A stretch of 6,393 bases of DNA from Clostridia bacterium. Its GTDB lineage: Bacteria; Bacillota_A; Clostridia; Christensenellales; Borkfalkiaceae. The notes under the pieces were generated by a model that saw nothing but the letters and a program-made list of their open reading frames with translations, did no database searches and was not told the DNA's origin. Below are positions 1 through 5,750 of the stretch, piece after piece (the stretch's first letter is position 1; each line of letters begins with the position of its first letter). The stretch covers positions 1 to 6,393 of the forward strand of contig JAFTIK010000011.1 of assembly GCA_017456945.1 (NCBI GenBank), read 5' to 3'. A program made the translations under genes and the position numbers.

Positions 1-369
1 AAAATTTGGTTCAAACTTTTACACGACGGCGTTGGCGCTACCTTAGACAACTTAAAAGATGCTGCTAACGGTGAAAATTACGAATGGACGGATATGTACG
101 CTCGTATGGCTAAAGAAGCAAAAGAAGAAGGCTTTGACGATATTGCTAGACTTTTTGAAAGTGTTGGCGCTATTGAAAAAGAACATGAAGAAAGATACCT
201 TGCTTTATTAAAGAATATTGAAGACGGCACGGTGTTTAAGAAAAACCAAAAGGTAGTTTGGATTTGCCGTAACTGCGGACATATCGTTGATAGCGCAGAA
301 GCGCCCGAAAAATGCCCCGTTTGCGACCACCCCAAGGCTTATTTCCAACTTCGCGTAATTAACTATTAA
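1..369 (+). CDS. rbr: Rubrerythrin, C-terminal part (5' end outside the window)
   Basis: The frame is open from base 1, so this is a partial gene with 122 residues visible; an internal ATG at 94 is not the real start, because the preceding 31 codons ([10 protein letters not shown] onward) already match the family. Rubrerythrins are cytoplasmic non-haem iron proteins that reduce hydrogen peroxide with electrons from NADH via rubredoxin-type partners, protecting anaerobes from oxidative stress. Visible parts are the end of the four-helix ferritin-like diiron domain, including the NYEWTDMY segment and an ExxH iron-ligand motif (visible residues 59-62, E-K-E-H). A C-terminal rubredoxin-like domain follows with CxNCG and CPVC knuckles (visible Cys 89, 92, 105, 108). 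A full-length family member is about 190 residues, so roughly a third is missing on the left. It ends in tandem stops, TAATAA. No clear terminator follows, so readthrough into the lipoprotein gene is possible. Confidence 0.95.
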   Translation, partial: KIWFKLLHDGVGATLDNLKDAANGENYEWTDMYARMAKEAKEEGFDDIARLFESVGAIEKEHEERYLALLKNIEDGTVFKKNQKVVWICRNCGHIVDSAEAPEKCPVCDHPKAYFQLRVINY

Positions 370-430
370 TAAATTTTAACCCAAAGATAAAATATTCTAA
401 AAATTCTGATTTTCTTACCCTTTAACGAAT

Positions 431-436
431 AAGGAG
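431..436 (+). promoter_or_regulatory. Ribosome binding site of the lipoprotein gene
   Basis: A perfect AAGGAG lies 5 bases before the ATG at 442 and fixes that start. The rest of the 72-base gap behind rubrerythrin (370-441) is AT-rich, with no convincing hairpin and no well-spaced promoter pair. Confidence 0.85.
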
Positions 437-441
437 TTTTT

Positions 442-1533
442 ATGAAACGGAAATTTTTATATTTATTAGTTGCTTTATTTATAACCGTTTGCGCCCTTTC
501 GCTTGTCGGTTGTGATTTTTTCGGTGGCGAGCCACCTATTAAAGATTATAACGCCGATATTAAAGTGGTTGCGCCCGAGAATATCGATACCGAGCATTTC
601 CTTCCAGATGAAAACGAAACCTATTACACTTCCCCTGGATTTTCTTTGGTAATGGAAGTAAACGGCGAGTTTTTAATAATGGATTATTTCTATCTTGACG
701 GAAATAAGCGCGTTTACGATAACTTATACTTTTATAAAGACGACTATTTCTTTATAGTAACGGACGATTATAAGGATTTGTACGCGTCACTTGGCGATAG
801 CGCAGATTTAGAGTATGCTGAAGAAGAAAAACAACTAGGCGAAGACATTCAAATAAATATTCTAAAAGACGGAATTTATAAGTTGATTTTCGACGTTGAC
901 ACGTTGAAGTTTGATTTGGAATTCAAGGCGAACATAGAAACGCCCGTGTATTATACCATAAAAAATTGTAGTATTTACAGCGTGGCAACAAACTGGGTGA
1001 AAATGAGCGTAAACCCCGCTAACGAAGACGAGTTTGTTATTTGCAATTTTAACGTTACTGCAGGTAAATCTATTTATTTCTATAATAATATTCATACTAG
1101 CAACTACAAGGTAACGTTAGATGAAAACGCAAACAATAAACTTGCATCAGCGCGCAAAACCCAAGTTACCGTAAACGTGGGCGGTAATTACAATATTTAT
1201 ATAAATAGAAAAACTTACGTCGTTCGTATGGAATTGCTTAGTCCTAGTACGGCTACTTATGGTTGCGTTTATTACGACGGCGCGAATTTTATAGAGTTAC
1301 AACCTTATGAAGTTGACGTTCCGTACGTTTTCCACTTTCAACTTAATGCCGAGAAACACGATTTCTTTCCTAATTTCTATAGTACGGCTTTCAGAAAATA
1401 TTCATTGAAAGTAACACAAACGGACTACGTTGTTTCTACTGGTAACAGTTATTTCTTTACCCGTACGGGACGGCATAATCTTATTATCAATTTAAGAACT
1501 TTTGAAATTTCAGTTGAGTTGTTGCCCGAATAA
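442..1533 (+). CDS. Putative secreted lipoprotein with three divergent internal repeats
   Basis: I do not recognise a named family. The 363-residue product starts with a basic n-region (MKRK), a hydrophobic core and a lipobox LVGC, so cleavage before Cys24 and lipid anchoring on the outer face of the membrane are expected. The mature protein is rich in Tyr, Phe, Asn and Asp, with alternating hydrophobic residues typical of beta-sheet and no further membrane segment. One motif occurs three times without gaps, starting at Gly144, Gly248 and Gly343: G-x-[Y/H]-x-[L/I]-x-[F/I]-[D/N]-x-x-T-x-x-[F/V/I]-x-[L/M/V]-E-[F/L]. The spacing of 104 and 95 residues suggests three tandem domains of about 100 residues, the last ending at the C-terminus. 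Similar G-x-Y-x-[I/L] strand pairs close beta-sandwich modules in some extracellular carbohydrate-binding proteins, but that link is only inference. The start is supported by AAGGAG 5 bases upstream. It is followed by two terminator-like hairpins. Confidence 0.85.
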   Translation: MKRKFLYLLVALFITVCALSLVGCDFFGGEPPIKDYNADIKVVAPENIDTEHFLPDENETYYTSPGFSLVMEVNGEFLIMDYFYLDGNKRVYDNLYFYKDDYFFIVTDDYKDLYASLGDSADLEYAEEEKQLGEDIQINILKDGIYKLIFDVDTLKFDLEFKANIETPVYYTIKNCSIYSVATNWVKMSVNPANEDEFVICNFNVTAGKSIYFYNNIHTSNYKVTLDENANNKLASARKTQVTVNVGGNYNIYINRKTYVVRMELLSPSTATYGCVYYDGANFIELQPYEVDVPYVFHFQLNAEKHDFFPNFYSTAFRKYSLKVTQTDYVVSTGNSYFFTRTGRHNLIINLRTFEISVELLPE

Positions 1534-1539
1534 AAGACA

Positions 1540-1566
1540 AAAACGGTGGATAAGTTCCACCGTTTT
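1540..1566. terminator. First hairpin of a twin terminator between convergent genes
   Basis: A perfect 11-base-pair stem (AAAACGGTGGA / TCCACCGTTTT) encloses a 5-base loop. It begins 6 bases after the lipoprotein stop codon. On the plus strand it is followed by a pyrimidine run (CCTTTTT). Read on the minus strand, the stem ends in TTTTTGTCTTTT, so it may also act as a backup terminator for hydA. Confidence 0.85.
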
Positions 1567-1579
1567 CCTTTTTAAAATT

Positions 1580-1605
1580 AAAGGCAGAGAAAAATCTCTG
1601 CCTTT
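1580..1605. terminator. Second hairpin of the twin terminator
   Basis: A perfect 11-base-pair stem (AAAGGCAGAGA / TCTCTGCCTTT) has an AAAA loop on the plus strand. On the plus strand a strong T tract follows (TTATTTTT). On the minus strand it lies 6 bases beyond the hydA stop and is followed by TAATTTTA, a weaker tail. It is the first hairpin that transcripts from the hyd operon meet. Confidence 0.88.
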
Positions 1606-1611
1606 TTATTT

Positions 1612-3318
1612 TTAGTTTTTCTTGTTCGGGGTGTAATGAGTATGCAACAACTCGTGCGCAAAGTGACCGCCGATTTCGCCAAGATAATTATCGTAAAGCG
1701 CTTTAATAGTAGCGTTTTCGTGGCTCTTTCTCTTTCTCATAGATTCGTCGTCTTTATAAAGCCCTTCTGCGCGCATTGCTTTATAATCGATTGCCGAACG
1801 GGTAAACGCATCTACGAAGGGTTGACCACCACCGTTTACGCAACCGCCAGGGCAACTCATAACTTCTATGAATTGATAATCTGCTTCGCCTTTCTTAACT
1901 TTTTCGCAAAGTTCAGAAGCGTTCTTAAGTCCACTTACTACTGCAACTTTAACGCTTAAATCGCCTGCAGAATAAGTTGCTTCTTTAACGCCTTCCATAC
2001 CACGAACTTCCATAAATTCTACATCTTTAAGTTTTTCGCCCGTAATGGTTTCAACTGCAGTACGAAGAGCGGCTTCCATAACGCCACCAGACGCGCCGAA
2101 GATTACGCTTGCGCCCGTGTATTCTACGCAAGGATTATCTGCAAGGCTTTCTTCAAGATACTTAAAGTTGATACCTGCTTCGCTTATCATACGAACTACT
2201 TCTTGGGTTGAAAGAACGAAATCTACGTCACCGTTAAATTCGGGGCGACGGGCTTCTGCCTTCTTTGCAGAACAAGGCATTATTGCAACGTGGATATGTT
2301 TCTTTTCGCCGTTGTATCTCTTCTTAACGAGCGCCGCGAGCATTTGCATAGGCGACTTACAAGTAGAAAGATTATCTAAAAGTTCGGGATATTTGGTTTC
2401 TGCGAACTTTATCCATGCGGGACAGCAAGAAGTGAACATAGGAAGCTTGCCACCCTTGGTAATTCTTTCGATAAGTTCGTGCGATTCTTCCATAATGGTA
2501 AGGTCTGCGCCGATATTCGTATCGTAAACCTTATCAAAGCCCATTTCCTTTAACGCGGTAACGAGTTTACCCATAAGGTTTTCGCCTTCGGTATAACCGA
2601 ATTCTGTACCCAAACCAACCCTTACTGCAGGGGCGATTTGAACGGAAACTTCTACTTCGGGGTCGCCCAAAGCCTTCCAAACGAGATCAGCGTCATCACG
2701 AATAGTGATAGCGCCCGTAGGACATACAGCGGCGCATTGACCACAGCCTACGCATGGCGAGTTAACGATATCCCCGTCGAAAGCCGTTGCAATCTTCATT
2801 TTAGAGCCACGGTAAGCGTAGTCGATTGCGCCAACGCTTTGAACTTCGTTACACATTCTTACACACTTACCGCAAAGAATACATTTATCGGGTATTCTTA
2901 TAATACTGTAAGAAGATTTATCTGCTTTCATATCCGCATAGTTATTCGGGAAACGAATACCTTCGATATTAAATCTATGAGCGAACTCTTGAAGTCTGCA
3001 CTTGCCACTCATTTGACAGGTTGTGCAATCTCTGCAATGGTTTGCAAGAAGAAGTTCCAAAATCATCTTTCTGTATTTACGAAGTTTGGGGGTGTTGGTT
3101 TTTACTACCATACCTGCTCTAGGAATAGTGGAACAAGCGGCGTCGAATCTACCCCTTTCGTCTTCAAACATACACATTCTGCACGCGCCGTAAATAGATA
3201 ATTCGGGATCGTAACAGAAAGCGGGAATTTCAATACCTACTTTTCTTGCTACTTCAAGAACGTTCTTTTCTCCGTCGATTTCGGCTTTAATGCCGTCTAT
3301 AATCGTATATTCACTCAT
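1612..3318 (-). CDS. hydA: [FeFe]-hydrogenase catalytic subunit HydA (HndD-type, NAD-linked)
   Basis: This cytoplasmic enzyme catalyses reversible H2 formation from protons and is the hydrogen-active subunit of the HydABC complex. The 568 residues show, in order, an N-terminal [2Fe-2S] domain (Cys35, 46, 49, 62), a His-ligated [4Fe-4S] (His94, Cys98, 101, 107) and a two-cluster ferredoxin domain (Cys146, 149, 152, 156 and 189, 192, 195, 199). The H-cluster domain follows with all three signatures: TSCCPAW (296-302), MPCSAKKAE (347-355) and EVMSCPGGCVNGGGQP (485-500). By homology to clostridial CpI, Cys299, 349, 489 and 493 bind the H-cluster and Cys298 is the proton relay. The C-terminus has the usual small-subunit-like tail (YLGEIGGHFAHELLHTHY). 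Length is close to monomeric CpI and HndD; the extra C-terminal [2Fe-2S] domain of the Thermotoga enzyme is absent. The start has AAGGAG 7 bases upstream, 1 base after the hydB stop. HydE, HydF and HydG, needed for maturation, are not in the window. Confidence 0.97.
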   Translation of the reverse strand: MSEYTIIDGIKAEIDGEKNVLEVARKVGIEIPAFCYDPELSIYGACRMCMFEDERGRFDAACSTIPRAGMVVKTNTPKLRKYRKMILELLLANHCRDCTTCQMSGKCRLQEFAHRFNIEGIRFPNNYADMKADKSSYSIIRIPDKCILCGKCVRMCNEVQSVGAIDYAYRGSKMKIATAFDGDIVNSPCVGCGQCAAVCPTGAITIRDDADLVWKALGDPEVEVSVQIAPAVRVGLGTEFGYTEGENLMGKLVTALKEMGFDKVYDTNIGADLTIMEESHELIERITKGGKLPMFTSCCPAWIKFAETKYPELLDNLSTCKSPMQMLAALVKKRYNGEKKHIHVAIMPCSAKKAEARRPEFNGDVDFVLSTQEVVRMISEAGINFKYLEESLADNPCVEYTGASVIFGASGGVMEAALRTAVETITGEKLKDVEFMEVRGMEGVKEATYSAGDLSVKVAVVSGLKNASELCEKVKKGEADYQFIEVMSCPGGCVNGGGQPFVDAFTRSAIDYKAMRAEGLYKDDESMRKRKSHENATIKALYDNYLGEIGGHFAHELLHTHYTPNKKN

Positions 3319-3319
3319 A

Positions 3320-5194
3320 TTATTTCTCCTTTATAGCCTTGAATGCACAGTTGGAAATACAAGCGCCACACTTAATACATTTCTTTTGATCAATTACGAA
3401 GGGTTCCTTAATCTTACCGCTAATAGCGTTTACGGGGCAATTTCTTGCGCACTTAGAGCAACCCTTACAGAGTTCGGGATCAATGTAGATAGTCTTTAAT
3501 TTCTGACAAGCGCCTGCAGGGCATTTCTTATCGTAGATATGCGCTCTGTATTCGTCTTCAAAATATTTCAAAGTAGAAAGAACGGGACCGGCAGCCGTTT
3601 TACCTAGACCGCAAAGAGCAGTTTTCGATATAGTTTCGCCAAGTTCTCTTAAAAGTTCGATATCCCCGTCTTCACCCTTGCCGTCAACTATACGGTTAAG
3701 GATTTCAAGCATACGCTTAGTACCTTCTCTACAAGGAACACACTTACCACAAGATTCTCTTTGCGTAAAGTCCATAAAGAATCTTGCAACTTCTACCATA
3801 CAAGTTTTCTTATCCATAACGACAAGACCACCCGAGCCGATAATAGCGCCAACTTTTGAGAGCGAATCGAAATCTAACGGAAGGTCAAAATGTTCTTCGG
3901 TAAGGCAACCACCAGACGGGCCACCGATTTGAACGGCTTTGAATTCGCCACCGTCACGCATGCCACCACCGATATCAAAGATAACTTCTTTTAAAGTAGT
4001 ACCCATAGGTACTTCGATAAGACCTGCGTTTTGGATATTACCCGTAAGAGCAAAGGTTTTAGTACCCGTGCTGTTTTCCGTACCTATCTTTTTATACCAT
4101 TCAGAACCCTTGTTTATAATAGTAGAAACGTTTGCGTAAGTTTCTACGTTGTTAAGAACGGTAGGTTTATCGAACAAGCCGTGTTCAACCGTTCTAGGCG
4201 GTTTAGTTCTAGGCATACCACGCTTACCTTCAATTGAAGCGGTAAGAGCAGAACCTTCACCACAAACGAACGCGCCTGCGCCACGGTTAATGTGCATTTT
4301 AAACGAGAAACCCGTGCCGAGTATATCGTCGCCAAGAAGACCTAATTCAGTTGCTTGTTGTATAGCAAGGTTAAGTCTTGCAACTGCCTTGGGGTATTCT
4401 GCACGAACGTAAATATAACCATCGTTTGCGCCCGTAGCAAGACCTGCAATAATCATACCTTCTATCATACGGTGGGGGTCGTCTTCCATAACCGACCTAT
4501 CCATGAACGCGCCTGGGTCGCCTTCGTCACCGTTACATACTACGTATTTAGGGAAGTTGTTTTGTCTTGCAACTTGCGCCCACTTTCTACCAGCGGGGAA
4601 ACCACCGCCACCACGGCCACGAAGACCTGATTCGCTAATTTCGTTAACGATATCTTCGGGTTTCATATCGAAAAGCGCCTTTTCAAGAGCAGAATATCCA
4701 CCCATGCCGAGATATTCTTCGATAGAAGTTGCGTCGATTTTGTCGCAGTTATCTAAAATCATTCTAGTTTGTTTTTTATAGAAAGGAATTTCCTTTTGTT
4801 CTCTATAGACCTTACCGTCTTGAACGTATGCGAGTCTATCTACGCATTCACCTGCGATAATCGTCTTTTCAATGATTTCTTCACAATCTTCAACTTTAAC
4901 TTTTACGTACAACCAACCTTGTGGTTCGATACGAACGAGTGGCCCTATTTCACAGAAACCGTGACAACCACTCTGTTTTAATCTTATATCGTCACTATGC
5001 GGATCTTTTGCGAGCTCTAAAGAAAACTTTACCCCTTTTTCCTTCATAATATTCGCAAATTTATCGTAAATTTTAAGCGCGCCTTTGGATACGCAACCTG
5101 CGCCTGCGCATACGATAATTCTCTTTTCTTCCGCTTTTATTCTTTGTTCACAAGACTTTCTTAACGCTTGCAATTCTTCTCTACATTTTAACAT
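3320..5194 (-). CDS. hydB: NAD-linked hydrogenase flavoprotein subunit HydB (HndC/NuoF-type)
   Basis: This is the diaphorase subunit of the hydrogenase complex: it binds FMN and NAD(H) and passes electrons to HydA through iron-sulfur clusters. Its 624 residues hold an N-terminal thioredoxin-like [2Fe-2S] domain (Cys29, 34, 77, 81; Cx4C and Cx3C) and a NuoF core with the Gly-rich NADH/FMN loop GRGGGGFPAG (193-202). The core also has the NGDEGDPGAF segment (221-230). A [4Fe-4S] site follows (SCGKCVPC: Cys482, 485, 488, plus Cys528), then a C-terminal two-cluster ferredoxin domain (Cys576, 579, 582, 586 and 606, 609, 612, 616). A CPAGAC motif (558-563) just before the ferredoxin domain, with Cys465 and His552, could form the zinc site known in this family; that assignment is inference. 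Length matches Thermotoga-type HydB, not plain NuoF (about 430 residues). Translation is coupled to hydC by a TAATG overlap, with AAGGAG 8 bases upstream of the start. Confidence 0.96.
   Translation of the reverse strand: MLKCREELQALRKSCEQRIKAEEKRIIVCAGAGCVSKGALKIYDKFANIMKEKGVKFSLELAKDPHSDDIRLKQSGCHGFCEIGPLVRIEPQGWLYVKVKVEDCEEIIEKTIIAGECVDRLAYVQDGKVYREQKEIPFYKKQTRMILDNCDKIDATSIEEYLGMGGYSALEKALFDMKPEDIVNEISESGLRGRGGGGFPAGRKWAQVARQNNFPKYVVCNGDEGDPGAFMDRSVMEDDPHRMIEGMIIAGLATGANDGYIYVRAEYPKAVARLNLAIQQATELGLLGDDILGTGFSFKMHINRGAGAFVCGEGSALTASIEGKRGMPRTKPPRTVEHGLFDKPTVLNNVETYANVSTIINKGSEWYKKIGTENSTGTKTFALTGNIQNAGLIEVPMGTTLKEVIFDIGGGMRDGGEFKAVQIGGPSGGCLTEEHFDLPLDFDSLSKVGAIIGSGGLVVMDKKTCMVEVARFFMDFTQRESCGKCVPCREGTKRMLEILNRIVDGKGEDGDIELLRELGETISKTALCGLGKTAAGPVLSTLKYFEDEYRAHIYDKKCPAGACQKLKTIYIDPELCKGCSKCARNCPVNAISGKIKEPFVIDQKKCIKCGACISNCAFKAIKEK
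3326..3331 (-). promoter_or_regulatory. Ribosome binding site of hydA, inside the end of hydB
   Basis: AAGGAG on the minus strand, 7 bases before the hydA ATG. It lies within the last codons of hydB (the Lys-Glu-Lys end), so ribosomes finishing hydB are placed next to the hydA start. Confidence 0.85.
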
Positions 5195-5670
5195 TAGCCG
5201 TTCTCCTTTAAGGATTTTACGAGAGCAATAGCCGATTCAGGGGTCATAGTCGGATATATTTCGTCGTTTAACGTAATTGCAGGCGCAGACGAGCAAGCGC
5301 CCAAGCATGCAACCGTTTCTACCGTAAACATAAGGTCGTCGGTAGTCTTCTTGCTTTCAGAAAGACCTAGTTCTTTTCTTAACGCTTCCAAAATAGGTAC
5401 AGAGTGGCGTACGTGACAAGCCGTACCGTCGCAAACCTTAATAACGTACTTCCCTTTCTGTTCCAAAGAAAAGTTTTCGTAGAAAGTTGCTACGCCGTAA
5501 ATCTTTGCCATGCTAATATTTAATTTTTCTGCAAGATACGGAAAAACTTCCTTGGGAAGATATCTGTAGTGTTCTTGCGCGTATTGAAGAATAGCAATAA
5601 GCGAACTTTCTTTATTGCCGAATTTTTCAATGGCGCTGTCGAGAATAGTGTAATCAAATGCTTTATCCAT
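5194..5670 (-). CDS. hydC: NAD-linked hydrogenase NuoE-like subunit HydC (HndA-type)
   Basis: The smallest subunit of the hydrogenase complex carries one [2Fe-2S] cluster and sits next to the FMN site of HydB. The 158 residues are normal length for the NuoE/24-kDa family. An N-terminal helical part (through about residue 50) is followed by the conserved IYGVATFYENF segment (57-67). The thioredoxin-like fold then contributes Cys80 and Cys85 (CDGTAC, Cx4C) and Cys122 and Cys126 (CLGAC, Cx3C). It is the first gene of the hydC-hydB-hydA operon. The start is supported by GGAGG 5 bases upstream. Its last base of coding sequence overlaps the hydB ATG (TAATG), which suggests coupled translation and equal amounts of subunits. 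The 80 bases upstream hold a hairpin after the preceding gene and an AT-rich leader. Confidence 0.96.
   Translation of the reverse strand: MDKAFDYTILDSAIEKFGNKESSLIAILQYAQEHYRYLPKEVFPYLAEKLNISMAKIYGVATFYENFSLEQKGKYVIKVCDGTACHVRHSVPILEALRKELGLSESKKTTDDLMFTVETVACLGACSSAPAITLNDEIYPTMTPESAIALVKSLKENG
5203..5208 (-). promoter_or_regulatory. Ribosome binding site of hydB, inside the end of hydC
   Basis: AAGGAG on the minus strand, 8 bases before the hydB ATG and inside the final codons of hydC. With the TAATG overlap it decides the hydB start. Confidence 0.85.
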
Positions 5671-5714
5671 TATTTCCTCCGTTTAAGCGTGTTGTTTTAT
5701 AAAAAACGGTTTAC
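5671..5714 (-). promoter_or_regulatory. Leader of the hyd operon with GGAGG site and possible -10 element
   Basis: GGAGG at 5676-5680 is a clear ribosome site for hydC. TATAAA at 5696-5701 (minus strand) would be a well-placed -10 box, giving a leader of about 18 bases, but no good -35 sequence stands 16-18 bases upstream. An imperfect AT-rich palindrome (5692-5709) overlaps this spot and could be an operator. The ribosome site is firm; the promoter is only a candidate. Confidence 0.4.
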
Positions 5715-5744
5715 AAAGCCGCCCGCGAATGCGCGAACGGCTTT
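5715..5744 (-). terminator. Hairpin between the GltA/NfnB-like gene and the hyd operon
   Basis: On the minus strand AAAGCCGTTCGCG pairs with CGCGGGCGGCTTT around a CATT loop. This gives a 13-base-pair stem in which two U-G wobbles keep it intact. On the plus-strand RNA the same positions would be C-A mismatches, so the minus strand is the functional one. It starts 6 bases after the TAG stop of the upstream gene. The tail is poor immediately (TGTAAACCG) with a T6 run only further on, so termination may be partial and some readthrough into hydC is plausible. Confidence 0.65.
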
Positions 5745-5750
5745 TTTAAC

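Noticed and set aside
94..369. Rubrerythrin as a short 91-residue protein starting at ATG 94
   Set aside because: The frame is open to base 1 and the upstream codons match the family; no ribosome site precedes 94.
370..441. Possible promoter or terminator between rubrerythrin and the lipoprotein gene
   Set aside because: TATTCT at 393-398 resembles a -10 box, but no -35 sequence stands at the right distance; no stable hairpin with a T run is present.
862..1095. Minus-strand open frame of 77 residues inside the lipoprotein gene
   Set aside because: Antisense to a gene with a clear start, ribosome site, signal peptide and repeats; no own supporting signals.
1..1533. A functional link between rubrerythrin as oxygen protection and the oxygen-sensitive hydrogenase
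   Set aside because: The genes are convergent, separated by a lipoprotein gene and two terminators; rubrerythrin is common in anaerobes, so proximity here is weak evidence.
2045..3201. Open frames on the plus strand opposite hydA (160 and 187 residues)
   Set aside because: They lie wholly antisense to a gene with complete catalytic motifs, have no good ribosome sites and encode Ser/Thr-rich sequence without family features.
3678..4981. Several plus-strand open frames of 66-92 residues opposite hydB
   Set aside because: They are by-products of the codon pattern of hydB; none shows a domain, a signal sequence or a convincing ribosome site.
5696..5716. TTGTAA (5711-5716) and TATAAA (5696-5701) on the minus strand as a -35/-10 pair
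   Set aside because: The spacer is only 9 bases, far below the usual 16-18, so they cannot work as a pair; only the TATAAA is kept as a weak candidate.
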